From an uncultured Thiomonas sp. (GTDB lineage Bacteria > Pseudomonadota > Gammaproteobacteria > Burkholderiales > Burkholderiaceae_C): a stretch of 15,359 nucleotides of DNA. The notes beneath the pieces are model-generated. The model was not told the DNA's origin. It made no database searches and saw only the letters and a program-made list of their open reading frames with translations. Location of the stretch: contig CALBRU010000305.1 in NCBI GenBank assembly GCA_937927695.1, forward strand, positions 1 to 15,359. Reading direction: 5' to 3'. The translations under genes and the position numbers were made by a program. Below are positions 1 to 7,684 of the stretch, in pieces; the first letter of the stretch is position 1, and every line of letters starts with the position of its first letter.

Positions 1-27
1 CAGCAGCCACCAAAGATCAAACTCCAT
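1..27 (-). CDS. lapB: LapB (YciM), first nine codons only
   Basis: Only the first nine codons lie in the window; the rest runs off the left edge. They read MEFDLWWLL, the N-terminus I know from betaproteobacterial LapB, where a membrane anchor precedes TPR repeats and a rubredoxin-like domain. LapB (YciM) is an inner-membrane protein that adjusts LpxC proteolysis and so lipopolysaccharide synthesis. The ATG lies inside the end of lapA, giving an 11-base overlap in another frame, which suggests translational coupling. The lapA-lapB order is the known one. The call rests on nine residues plus position, so identity is likely but the gene's integrity is unseen. Confidence 0.8.
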
Positions 28-337
28 CGATCGGCCTGTCGATCGGATGCTGCGGGAAATCGGCCGGGGCGACGGCGGTGGCAGCAGACGGCTTGGACGC
101 CGGCTCATTGTTGCGCGCCAGCCGGACCTGTTTGCGGTGCCGCATCCACGAAGGCAGCAGCGCCAGCGCGCCCAGCACCGCGCCCAGGGCGAACACCACG
201 AGCAGCAGCACGATCATGGGCGTGCGCCACTCGGTGCCAAACAGCAGGTGCAGGGTGACGATCTCCAGATTGTTCAGCGCCAGACCGAACAAAAGCAGGA
301 AGACCACCAACCGCAAAAACCAGCTCAGGATGCGCAT
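17..337 (-). CDS. lapA: LapA-domain inner-membrane protein
   Basis: This is a 106-residue protein with two hydrophobic segments (about residues 5-22 and 40-62). They are joined by a short loop containing the NN and FG residues typical of the LapA (DUF1049) domain. A basic stretch (MRHRKQVRLAR) then leads into a Pro/Ala-rich cytoplasmic tail. LapA works with LapB in lipopolysaccharide assembly control at the inner membrane. The open frame extends to 466, but the methionine at 337 gives the family's usual N-terminus (MRILSWFLRL); the upstream extension lacks family character. It overlaps lapB by 11 bases. In many related genomes rpsA and ihfB precede lapA; here a divergent amn gene sits upstream instead. 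Confidence 0.88.
   Translation of the reverse strand: MRILSWFLRLVVFLLLFGLALNNLEIVTLHLLFGTEWRTPMIVLLLVVFALGAVLGALALLPSWMRHRKQVRLARNNEPASKPSAATAVAPADFPQHPIDRPIDGV
27..46. repeat. Short direct repeat at the lapA/lapB junction
   Basis: TCGATCGG occurs at 27-34 and again at 39-46, and each copy holds the palindrome CGATCG. The copies lie in the lapA 3' end, where they encode the repeated PID residues of PIDRPID, and abut the lapB start codon. This is probably only coding repetition, but its place at the overlapping start could affect folding there. Confidence 0.4.
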
Positions 338-477
338 GGAAATAAAACCGAAACAGGGAAGATAGGGACAACCGGGCAAGCATATTGCATTCGCCGACGC
401 GTGCCATAGCGATGTGAAAAACTCCGGGTGGACAATAGTGGCCATCGTTCCGCCACTTCTCGCCATCAGCCTGCAAC

Positions 478-1995
478 ATGTCGCACCGTCCTCACGCCCT
501 GCATTGCCCCGCCCCGACCGCCAGCGCCATCTTCACCGACGCGCAAGCCGCGCTCGATCAGGTGCAGGCCCTCTATACCGCCGCCGTCACCCATCTGCGC
601 GACAAGCTGGCCGAGTTCATCGCGGGAACCCTGCCGCCCGGCCGCGTGCGGGCCTGCTATCCGGTGGTACGGGTGCGGATCGACAGCGTGGCGCATCCCG
701 ATTCGCGTCTGGCCTACGGCTTCGTCGCCGCTCCCGGCGTTTACGAAACCACCCTCACCCGGCCGGATCTGTTCGCCGACTATCTGCTCGCCCAGTTCCG
801 GTTGCTGCTGGCCAACCACGGCGTTGCGCTGGAAATCGGGGTGGGTGAACAGCCGATTCCGCTGCATTTCAGCTTTGCGGGTCAGGCGCATGTCGAAGGC
901 CATCTCAACGTTGAACAGCGCCAGCAACTGCGCGATATTTTCGATCTGCCCGATCTGGCCGCGATGGACGACGGCATTGCCAACGGCACCCACGAAACCC
1001 TCGATGGCGAGCCCCTGCCGCTGGCGCTGTTTACCGCGCCGCGCATCGACTACTCGCTGCACCGCCTGCAGCACTACACCGGCACCGCGCCCGAACACTT
1101 CCAGAACTTCGTGCTGTTCACCAACTATCAGTTCTACGTCGATGAGTTCGTCCGCATGGCCCATGCCCTGATGAACCAGCCCGCCGCGTCTGCGACCGAC
1201 GACGGCGCGCCCTACACCGCCTTCGTGGAACCTGGCAACGTCATTACCCACCGGGCCACCGCTCAGGACGCGGCGCGAACCGAGGGGCATGCCTCCACCC
1301 GACTGCCGCAGATGCCGGCGTATCACCTCATCCTGCCGGGTCACGGTGGCATCACCCTGGTCAATATCGGCGTCGGCCCGGCCAATGCGAAGAACATCAC
1401 CGACCACATCGCCGTGCTGCGGCCGCACGCCTGGATCATGCTCGGCCACTGCGCCGGATTGCGCAACTCGCAGCGCCTGGGCGACTACGTGCTGGCGCAT
1501 GGCTATGTGCGCGAAGACCATGTGCTCGACGAGGAACTACCGCTGTGGGTGCCGATTCCTCCGCTCGCCGAGGTGCAACAGGCGCTCGAAGGCGCCGTGG
1601 CCGACATCACCCAGTTGCACGGCTACGAACTCAAGCGCGTGCTGCGCACCGGGACGGTGGCCAGCACTGACAACCGCAACTGGGAACTGCTGCCCTACCC
1701 CGGCCCGGATCGCCGCTTCAGCCAGAGCCGGGCGATTGCTCTGGACATGGAAAGCGCGACAGTGGCCGCCAACGGTTTTCGTTTCCGCGTGCCCTACGGC
1801 ACCCTGCTGTGCGTGAGCGACAAACCGCTGCATGGCGAGCTCAAGCTGCCGGGCATGGCCGACCAGTTCTATCGCCAGCAAGTCGAACAGCATCTGCGCA
1901 TCGGCCTGCGCGCCATCGCGCGGCTGCGCCAGCAAAGCATGGGACGGCTGCACAGCCGCAAGCTGCGCAGCTTCGACGAAGTCGCGTTTCAGTAA
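478..1995 (+). CDS. amn: AMP nucleosidase
   Basis: This is a 505-residue protein, slightly longer than the roughly 484-residue E. coli enzyme. Amn hydrolyses AMP to adenine and ribose 5-phosphate in the cytoplasm and helps set the adenylate pool. The N-terminal half (about 20-270) matches the Amn-specific domain, with blocks such as YPVVRVRIDS (61-70). The C-terminal half is a nucleoside-phosphorylase fold: GHGGITLVNIGVGPANAKN (288-306), the LGHCAGLR turn (322-329), TGTVASTDNRNWE (391-403), ALDMESATVAANG (421-433) with the substrate-contacting Met-Glu pair, and CVSDKPLHGELKLPG (445-459) with Asp448. The ATG at 478 has no clear Shine-Dalgarno site. The gene is divergent from lapA and converges on purM. 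I see no Pho box upstream, though E. coli amn is phosphate-regulated. Confidence 0.95.
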   Translation: MSHRPHALHCPAPTASAIFTDAQAALDQVQALYTAAVTHLRDKLAEFIAGTLPPGRVRACYPVVRVRIDSVAHPDSRLAYGFVAAPGVYETTLTRPDLFADYLLAQFRLLLANHGVALEIGVGEQPIPLHFSFAGQAHVEGHLNVEQRQQLRDIFDLPDLAAMDDGIANGTHETLDGEPLPLALFTAPRIDYSLHRLQHYTGTAPEHFQNFVLFTNYQFYVDEFVRMAHALMNQPAASATDDGAPYTAFVEPGNVITHRATAQDAARTEGHASTRLPQMPAYHLILPGHGGITLVNIGVGPANAKNITDHIAVLRPHAWIMLGHCAGLRNSQRLGDYVLAHGYVREDHVLDEELPLWVPIPPLAEVQQALEGAVADITQLHGYELKRVLRTGTVASTDNRNWELLPYPGPDRRFSQSRAIALDMESATVAANGFRFRVPYGTLLCVSDKPLHGELKLPGMADQFYRQQVEQHLRIGLRAIARLRQQSMGRLHSRKLRSFDEVAFQ

Positions 1996-1996
1996 A

Positions 1997-2010
1997 ACCT
2001 GAATTCAGGT
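1997..2010. promoter_or_regulatory. Perfect 14-base palindrome across the amn/purM stops; possible weak terminator
   Basis: ACCTGAATTCAGGT spans the 9-base gap between the convergent genes and includes the purM stop codon. As RNA it can fold into a 5-bp stem (ACCTG/CAGGT) with an AATT loop. Read in the purM direction it is followed by TTTTA, so it could act as a minimal terminator for purM. In the amn direction there is no U-tract. The stem is short, so this is tentative. Confidence 0.35.
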
Positions 2011-3048
2011 CGTGTAGCGCACCTGATGCGCATCGGCATGAGGACGCGGCTGAATCTCGCCGATGATCCAGCCGGTCTCGCCTTCAGCACGCAGGGTGGC
2101 GAGCACGGCCTCAGCCTCGGCCGCAGCCACCACCAGGACGAAGCCCACGCCGCAATTGAAGGTGCGGTGCATTTCGGCGTCATCCACGCCGCCTTCGCGT
2201 TGCAGCCAGGCAAACAACTCGGTCTGGCCCCAGGTGGAAGGGTCGAGCACGCACTGCACATTTTCGGGCAGCACGCGCGGAATGTTTTCGCTCAAACCCC
2301 CGCCGGTAATATGGGCCATGCCCTTGATCGTGTGCTGCGCCAGCGCCTTCAGCACGGGTTTGCAGTAAATACGCGTGGGCGCCATCACCGCGCTGCGAAA
2401 ATCCTGTCCATCGAGGGTCGTCGGCAGCTCGTCTGGCCCGCTGCGAGCGATGATCTTGCGCACCAGCGAATAGCCGTTGGAATGCGCGCCGCTCGACGCC
2501 AGGCCGATGACCCGGTCGCCCGCAGCGATGCTGCGGCCGTCGATGATGCCGCTTTTCTCCACCGCGCCCACAGCAAAACCCGCCAGGTCATATTCGCCTG
2601 CCGGATACATTCCGGGCATTTCCGCGGTCTCGCCGCCGATGAGCGCGCAACCAGCCTGTTCGCACCCCTGCGCCACACCGCCGATCACTTGCGTGGCAGT
2701 CTGCACCGCCAGCTTGCCGCAGGCGAAATAGTCGAGGAAGAACAGCGGCTCGGCCCCTTGAACCAACACATCGTTGACGCTCATCGCCACCAGATCGATA
2801 CCCACCGTGTCGTGTCGATCCCACTCGAACGCGAGTTTGAGCTTGGTACCCACGCCATCCGTCCCCGACACCAGCACCGGTTCGCGATAGCGCTTGGGCA
2901 CCTCGAACAACGCCCCGAAGCCGCCGATACCCGCCAGCACGCCGTCGCGCAGCGTGCGCCGGGCCAGGGGCTTGATCGCATCGACCAGCGCATCTCCAGC
3001 GTCGATGTCCACGCCGGCGTCGCGATAAGTCAGGGGAGTTTTTTGCAT
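2005..3048 (-). CDS. purM: Phosphoribosylformylglycinamidine cyclo-ligase (AIR synthetase)
   Basis: This is a 347-residue protein of normal length. PurM closes the imidazole ring in de novo purine synthesis: FGAM plus ATP gives aminoimidazole ribotide. Family blocks in order: a glycine-rich GIGGFGALFEV (40-50), TDGVGTKLK (63-71), GIDLVAMSVNDV (83-94), PLFFLDYFA (101-109) and GGETAEMPGMY (138-148). Later come ASSGAHSNGYSLVR and HITGGGLSENIPRVLP. The open frame begins at 3096, but the ATG at 3048 gives the family N-terminus with the SYK/TYRDAGVDIDAGD-type block, and the extra residues look like leader. It diverges from the perM-hda cluster and converges on amn. purN, often adjacent in other genomes, is absent here. 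Confidence 0.96.
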   Translation of the reverse strand: MQKTPLTYRDAGVDIDAGDALVDAIKPLARRTLRDGVLAGIGGFGALFEVPKRYREPVLVSGTDGVGTKLKLAFEWDRHDTVGIDLVAMSVNDVLVQGAEPLFFLDYFACGKLAVQTATQVIGGVAQGCEQAGCALIGGETAEMPGMYPAGEYDLAGFAVGAVEKSGIIDGRSIAAGDRVIGLASSGAHSNGYSLVRKIIARSGPDELPTTLDGQDFRSAVMAPTRIYCKPVLKALAQHTIKGMAHITGGGLSENIPRVLPENVQCVLDPSTWGQTELFAWLQREGGVDDAEMHRTFNCGVGFVLVVAAAEAEAVLATLRAEGETGWIIGEIQPRPHADAHQVRYTT

Positions 3049-3094
3049 GATGGGCAGCAGAGGAAGAGGAACGGGAGCGCAGCACCCGCCCCGC

Positions 3095-3120
3095 ATAAAA
3101 TGCCAAGGCCAAGATTTTAT
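3095..3120. promoter_or_regulatory. AT-rich inverted repeat in the purM/perM divergent promoter region
   Basis: ATAAAAT (3095-3101) and ATTTTAT (3114-3120) form perfect 7-base arms around a 12-base GC-rich centre containing CCAAG twice. Each arm carries TAAAAT, five of six matches to the sigma-70 -10 element, readable towards perM on one strand and towards purM on the other. No good -35 stands at the usual distance on either side. It may be a divergent promoter core or an operator; it does not resemble the E. coli PurR box. Confidence 0.4.
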
Positions 3121-3203
3121 CGAGAGCGCGCCCGCGCCTGCTGCTTCGCTCTGACGCTGACGCCGTTGCGCAAGCCTTTTCCCCCAACGCCCCGACCGCC
3201 CCC

Positions 3204-4262
3204 ATGCTCCTGACCCCTCCCGTCAAGAATGCCCTCATCTGGCTGGGCATCGGCCTTGTCGCGCTTTGGCTGATCTGGCTGCTTGGCAGCATCCTGATGC
3301 CCTTTCTCGTCGGGCTGACGCTGGCCTACGTGCTGCATCCGCTGGTCGAGCGCCTGAAGCGACACCGCATTCCGCGCGCGCTCGGCGCGGCGGTGGCGAT
3401 CATCGTGGCCATTGGCCTGTTCATCGGTCTGTTTCTTTTGCTGGTTCCTGTGGTCACTCAAATCGTGCCCTTGATCCGCGAAAAATTCCCGCTGCTGCTC
3501 CAGACCATCATCAACTGGGGCACCCCGCTGCTGGCGCGGTTTGACATCCATGTGAAGTTCGACACCGCCAGTCTGCAGCAGACCCTGTCCAAATACCTGT
3601 CCGCGCACGGAGAAGACTGGGCTGGACTGCTGCTGCGCTCAGCCAGCACTGGCGGCATAAGCCTGCTGGTTCTGTTGGGCAATCTGACGCTGATTCCGGT
3701 CGTGGCCTTCTATCTGCTGCTCGACTGGACGCCAACGCTGGTGCGAATTCGCGGTCTGATCCCCCCCAAACACCGCGACGCCGTGCTGAGTTTTTTTCAC
3801 GATTGCGACGTCATCCTCGGCCAGTATCTGCGCGGACAGTTGCTGGTCATGCTGATTCTGGCGTTTTATTACTCCCTAGGCTTGGTGATTGCCGGGTTCA
3901 ATCTGGCCCTGCCCGTGGGCATCTTCACCGGGCTGGCGGTATTCGTCCCTTATGTAGGCTTCGGCCTGGGCCTGCTGCTGGCACTGCTGGCCGGAGCGCT
4001 GCAATTTCTGAGCTGGTACGGCGTGATTGCCGTGGCCATTGTGTATGGCATCGGCCAGTTGATCGAAAGCATGTACATCACCCCGAAGTTCGTCGGCGAG
4101 AGCATTGGTCTGCATCCCCTGCTGGTGATTTTCATTCTGCTGGCCTTCGGCACCCTGTTCGGCTTCTGGGGCATTTTGCTGGCCCTGCCCGCTGGCGCCG
4201 TGCTGCTGGTCGTGGTGCGCCGCCTGTTGGCCTGGTACCGGCAGAGCGCGCTGTTCGTCTGA
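3204..4262 (+). CDS. perM: AI-2E/PerM-family membrane transporter
   Basis: This is a 352-residue polytopic inner-membrane protein of the AI-2E (formerly UPF0118) family. Hydrophobic segments lie near residues 10-45, 60-85 and 150-175, with a cluster through the C-terminal half (about 205-345). The family signature region reads LPVGIFTGLAVFVPYVGFGLG, with the typical F/V-P-Y-V-G turn, followed by the conserved QLIES...PKFVGESIGLHPL block. Members are proposed solute or ion exporters or autoinducer exporters; the substrate here cannot be read from sequence. It opens a plus-strand run and hda starts 3 bases after its stop. The purM-perM-hda neighbourhood also occurs in other proteobacteria. The symbol follows the family name only. 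Confidence 0.85.
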   Translation: MLLTPPVKNALIWLGIGLVALWLIWLLGSILMPFLVGLTLAYVLHPLVERLKRHRIPRALGAAVAIIVAIGLFIGLFLLLVPVVTQIVPLIREKFPLLLQTIINWGTPLLARFDIHVKFDTASLQQTLSKYLSAHGEDWAGLLLRSASTGGISLLVLLGNLTLIPVVAFYLLLDWTPTLVRIRGLIPPKHRDAVLSFFHDCDVILGQYLRGQLLVMLILAFYYSLGLVIAGFNLALPVGIFTGLAVFVPYVGFGLGLLLALLAGALQFLSWYGVIAVAIVYGIGQLIESMYITPKFVGESIGLHPLLVIFILLAFGTLFGFWGILLALPAGAVLLVVVRRLLAWYRQSALFV

Positions 4263-4265
4263 CCC

Positions 4266-5018
4266 ATGCTGCAAACCACGCGCCAGCAGATTCTGCCGCT
4301 GGAATGGCAGGATGAACGCAGCTTCGAGAATTTTGACCCCGGCGTTCAGCCCGAAAATGCGCTAGCGCTGCAAGCCCTGCATGAGCTGCTGCAACAGCGC
4401 CGCCACAGTGCGCTGTATCTCTGGGGCGAAACCGGCAGCGGCAAAAGCCACCTGTTGTGGGCCGCCTGCCGCGAACTCCAAAAGCAAGGACGTTGGGCGC
4501 TGCTGCTCACCCCGCAAACCCCCGCCTCGGCCTGGCCGGATGTCACCGATCTGCTCGCCCAGCAAGCCGGCGGCCTGCTAGCGGTGGACGACACGCAGCA
4601 GCTTGCCGACTGGCAGCAGGACTGGCTATTCGGTCTGTACAACGCTGCCCGTTCGGCCGAGCTCGCCTTTCTCGCCTGCGGCAACGCCGCCCCGGCCGCG
4701 CTGCCCCTGCGCACCGACCTGCGCACCCGCCTGAGCTGGGGACTGGCGCTGCGCCTGCAAGCGCCCGACGACGCCGTGCGCGCCCGCGTGCTTCAGCGCC
4801 TGGCGCACGAACGCGGCTACTCACTCAGTCCCGAATTGCTGCACTACATGCTGACCCACCTCAGCCGCGACCTGTCGCAGCTGGGCGTGCTGATGGCCGC
4901 GTTTGACCGCTATGCTTTGGCCGCGCAGCGACCGGCCACCGTGCCTCTGCTCAAATCGCTGCTGGCCGCGCAGCCGCAATTGCTGCACGCGGCGTCGCCC
5001 GAATCCGTTTCAGGCTGA
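4266..5018 (+). CDS. hda: DnaA regulatory inactivator Hda
   Basis: This is a 250-residue AAA+ protein related to DnaA domain III. With the loaded beta clamp, Hda stimulates ATP hydrolysis by DnaA and so prevents over-initiation of replication. At the N-terminus QQILPL (7-12) matches the clamp-binding motif that marks Hda rather than DnaA. Walker A is GETGSGKS (54-61), Walker B is LLAVDD (104-109), sensor 1 is near FLACGN (135-140), the arginine finger is R155 in RLSWG, and sensor 2 is R201 in LSRDLSQL. There is no DNA-binding domain IV, also as expected. It starts 3 bases after perM, so it is probably co-transcribed and translationally coupled with it. Confidence 0.93.
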   Translation: MLQTTRQQILPLEWQDERSFENFDPGVQPENALALQALHELLQQRRHSALYLWGETGSGKSHLLWAACRELQKQGRWALLLTPQTPASAWPDVTDLLAQQAGGLLAVDDTQQLADWQQDWLFGLYNAARSAELAFLACGNAAPAALPLRTDLRTRLSWGLALRLQAPDDAVRARVLQRLAHERGYSLSPELLHYMLTHLSRDLSQLGVLMAAFDRYALAAQRPATVPLLKSLLAAQPQLLHAASPESVSG

Positions 5019-5045
5019 TCCCTACAGACCCAGCCTTCACACTCC

Positions 5046-5717
5046 ATGCGCAAGCTCGCCCTCTTCGATCTCGACAACACGCTGATTCCTTTCGACTCCG
5101 ACCATGCCTTCGGGCAGTACGTAGCCGAGCTGGGCTGGGTCGATGCCGAGCAACACCGCCAGCAAAACGAGGCGTTCTATCGGCAGTACAAGGCCGGCAC
5201 CCTCGATCTCGCCGCCTATCTGCGTTTCGCCTTGCAGCCGATTGCCGGGCGCGACCTCGACGAGCTGCACGCCGCGCATGCCGGTTTCATGCGCGAAGTC
5301 GTGCAGCCGCAAATACAACCAGCCGCGCAGCAACTAGTCGACCGTCATAAAGCAGCGGGCGATCTGTGCTGCATCGTCACCGCAACCAATACCTTCGTCA
5401 CCCGCCCCATCGCCGACGCCTTCGGCGTCGAGCACCTCATCGGCGTCGAACTCGAACGCGACACGCTGGGCCGCTACACCGGCAACTGGGTGGGCATTCC
5501 GTCGTTCCGCGAAGGCAAGATCGTTCGCACCGAACAATGGCTGGCCGCGCAAGGTCTGGGCTGGAGAGATTTCGACCAGATCTGGTTTTACAGCGACTCC
5601 ATCAATGATCGCCCCCTGCTCGAACACGCCACCCACCCCGTGGTCGTCCATCCCGACCCCTTGCTGGCCGCCGTCGCCCAGGAAAAAGGCTGGCCCACAC
5701 TTCAGTTGTTGACATGA
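5046..5717 (+). CDS. HAD-IB family phosphatase (SerB/CicA-like), substrate unknown
   Basis: This is a 223-residue HAD-superfamily hydrolase of subfamily IB. Motif I is FDLDNT, with nucleophile D8 and acid/base D10; motif II is T112 in VTATN; motif III is K158 in EGKIV; motif IV is SDSIND, with metal-binding D184 and D188. The helical cap lies between motifs I and II (about 15-95). All catalytic residues are present, so it should be an active cytoplasmic phosphomonoesterase. Relatives have been annotated as phosphoserine or histidinol-phosphate phosphatase, but nothing here decides the substrate. It lies 27 bases after hda, and its stop overlaps the pcnB start (ATGA), which indicates translational coupling. 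Confidence 0.85.
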   Translation: MRKLALFDLDNTLIPFDSDHAFGQYVAELGWVDAEQHRQQNEAFYRQYKAGTLDLAAYLRFALQPIAGRDLDELHAAHAGFMREVVQPQIQPAAQQLVDRHKAAGDLCCIVTATNTFVTRPIADAFGVEHLIGVELERDTLGRYTGNWVGIPSFREGKIVRTEQWLAAQGLGWRDFDQIWFYSDSINDRPLLEHATHPVVVHPDPLLAAVAQEKGWPTLQLLT

Positions 5718-7150
5718 TCCGTAAATTCATCAGTCGCCTGTTCACTTCGAACAATGCCGAAACCAACCCGCAAAACCGCGGCCAACGCCGCGATCTGCCC
5801 CGCGCCCAGCACCAGATCGACGCCAGCCGCCTTTCGCAGAACGCCCGCAACACCGTGCAGACCCTGCAGCAGGCTGGATATGAGGCCTACATCGTCGGCG
5901 GCGCGGTGCGCGATCTGCTGCTTGGCCTCAAGCCCAAAGACTTCGACGTCGCCACCAATGCCACGCCCGAGCAGGTCAAGCCGCTGTTCAAGCGCGCTTT
6001 CATCATCGGCCGACGCTTTCGCATCGTGCACGTCATGTATGGCCGCGACATCATTGAGGTCTCTACCTACCGCGCCCTGCACGATGCGCAAGCCGCCGAG
6101 TCGGTGGACGGCAATGAGCGCACCTCGCGCCGCGCCCTGGCCGACAAGACCCTGGCGGTGGACAGCAGCGGACGCGTGCTGCGTGACAACGTCTGGGGCA
6201 CGCTCGACGACGATGCCGAGCGCCGCGACCTCACCATCAACGCCCTGTATTACGACCCGATCCGCGACGTGGTAGTTGACTACCACCGAGGCATGAAAGA
6301 CCTGAAAGAGCGGCGCCTGCGCATGATCGGCGACCCCGCCGCCCGCTACCGCGAAGACCCGGTGCGCATGCTGCGCATCGCTCGCTTCGCCGCCAAACTC
6401 GGCTTCGATATCGACCCGGCCACGCTCGCACCCATCGGCCCCAGCGCCGATCTGCTCGCCAATGTGCCGGCCGCCCGCCTGTTCGACGAAACCATCAAGC
6501 TGCTGCAGACCGGTCATGCAGTCGCCTCGCTGCAACAACTGCGCCGCCTGGGCCTGCATCACGGTCTGCTGCCGCTGCTCGATCCTGTGCTGGAAAAACC
6601 CGAGGGCGAGCGCTTCATCACCAATGCGCTGCTAGACACCGACGAGCGCATCGCCCAGGGCAAGACCGCCAGCCCCAGCTTCCTCTTCGCCTGCCTGCTT
6701 TGGCATGACGTGGAGCAACGCTGGAACGCACTGCTGGCCGAAGGCATCGCCTCCCTCATGGCGCTCGATCAGGCCGCAGACGAAGTGCTGGCCGCGCAGG
6801 CCGAGCGTCTGGCCATCCAGCGGCGCATCGCCAGCGACATGCGCGAAATCTGGTCGCTGCAATCGCGCTTCGAACGCCGCACCCCGCGCTATGCCAACAG
6901 TCTGGTTGAACACCCGCGGTTTCGCGCCGCCTACGACTTTCTCAGCCTTCGCGCGCGCAGCGGCCAGGCCGAGCCGGAGTTGGTGCAATGGTGGGAAGCG
7001 TTCCAGTTCGCCGACGCCGAGGGCCGTGCCGACATGCTCGCCACCGCGCCGCAGCCCAGCGCAGCGAGCAAACCCCGGCGGAGGCGGCGGCGCAAAAAGC
7101 CCTCTGAAGCGAACCCTGCCGACGGCGCCAGCAACGACAGTTCCGAGTGA
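5714..7150 (+). CDS. pcnB: Poly(A) polymerase I
   Basis: This is a 478-residue protein of the class II nucleotidyltransferase family. PcnB adds poly(A) tails to RNA 3' ends and so promotes decay of mRNAs and small RNAs. The catalytic core starts with YIVGGAVRDLLLGLKPKDFDV (59-79); D76 and D78 are the metal-binding carboxylates. It continues with TNATPEQV (81-88), GRRFRIVHV (99-107), RRDLTINAL (170-178) and RYREDPVRMLR (211-221). The match to E. coli PcnB, including GRRFR, and the length separate it from CCA-adding enzymes. The C-terminus carries a strongly basic patch (453-462, six consecutive arginines) and an acidic/serine end, probably for RNA binding. It overlaps the HAD gene by 4 bases and folK follows after 6. 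Confidence 0.94.
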   Translation: MIRKFISRLFTSNNAETNPQNRGQRRDLPRAQHQIDASRLSQNARNTVQTLQQAGYEAYIVGGAVRDLLLGLKPKDFDVATNATPEQVKPLFKRAFIIGRRFRIVHVMYGRDIIEVSTYRALHDAQAAESVDGNERTSRRALADKTLAVDSSGRVLRDNVWGTLDDDAERRDLTINALYYDPIRDVVVDYHRGMKDLKERRLRMIGDPAARYREDPVRMLRIARFAAKLGFDIDPATLAPIGPSADLLANVPAARLFDETIKLLQTGHAVASLQQLRRLGLHHGLLPLLDPVLEKPEGERFITNALLDTDERIAQGKTASPSFLFACLLWHDVEQRWNALLAEGIASLMALDQAADEVLAAQAERLAIQRRIASDMREIWSLQSRFERRTPRYANSLVEHPRFRAAYDFLSLRARSGQAEPELVQWWEAFQFADAEGRADMLATAPQPSAASKPRRRRRRKKPSEANPADGASNDSSE

Positions 7151-7156
7151 AACGCG

Positions 7157-7663
7157 ATGTCCTGCGCCGATGACGTCGAAGCGTTCGTCGCCCTTGGTGC
7201 CAATCTGGGCGACGGCGCAGCCACCCTGCGCGCTGCGGTGCAAGCCATCGATGCCCTGCCGCTGACGCGCGTCGCTGCCCGCTCCAGCCTCTACCGCACC
7301 GCCCCGCAACACGCCAGCGGCCCCGATTACTGGAACGCCGTCATTCTGGCGCGCACCGCCCTGTCGCCCGACGCCTTGCTCGACGCCCTGCTGCGCATCG
7401 AATCCGACCACGGCCGTCAGCGCCCCAGCGGCGAAATCAACGCCCCACGCACCCTCGATCTCGACCTTCTGCTCTACGGCAATCTGCAACGCCAAAGCGA
7501 GCAACTGACCCTGCCCCATCCGCGCATGGCACAGCGCGCCTTCGTGCTTGCCCCGCTGGCAGAAATCTGGCTGGAAGGTCGCATCGACGGCTCGCGCGTC
7601 ATCGAACTGGCCAAACAGCGCATCGCAGAAGGGCAGTCGATCGAAAAACTCGGGCCACTGTGA
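7157..7663 (+). CDS. folK: 6-hydroxymethyl-7,8-dihydropterin pyrophosphokinase (HPPK)
   Basis: This 168-residue cytoplasmic enzyme transfers pyrophosphate from ATP to hydroxymethyl-dihydropterin in folate synthesis. Visible family features are the N-terminal LGANLGD (13-19), SSLYRTAP (43-50), the pterin-contacting DYWNAV (57-62) and the HPPK signature NAPRTLDLDLLLY (95-107), with Mg-binding D101 and D103, then LPHPRMAQRAFVLAPLAEI. Length is normal. The ATG at 7157 lies 6 bases after the pcnB stop. pcnB-folK adjacency is widespread in proteobacteria, so the two are probably co-transcribed; panB, which follows in E. coli, is absent here. Confidence 0.95.
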   Translation: MSCADDVEAFVALGANLGDGAATLRAAVQAIDALPLTRVAARSSLYRTAPQHASGPDYWNAVILARTALSPDALLDALLRIESDHGRQRPSGEINAPRTLDLDLLLYGNLQRQSEQLTLPHPRMAQRAFVLAPLAEIWLEGRIDGSRVIELAKQRIAEGQSIEKLGPL

Positions 7664-7684
7664 CTTGAGCCCCTCATCTCTCGC

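Noticed and set aside
466..1521. 351-codon minus-strand frame opposite amn
   Set aside because: It lies wholly within the conserved amn gene in a shadow frame, with Gly/Val/Arg-rich composition and no family match I can see.
2026..3213. 395-codon plus-strand frame opposite purM
   Set aside because: It is a shadow of purM with high His/Arg/Gln content; it also crosses the divergent promoter region.
5702..6562. 286-codon minus-strand frame opposite pcnB
   Set aside because: It is antisense to the catalytic core of pcnB, where the true protein is unmistakable.
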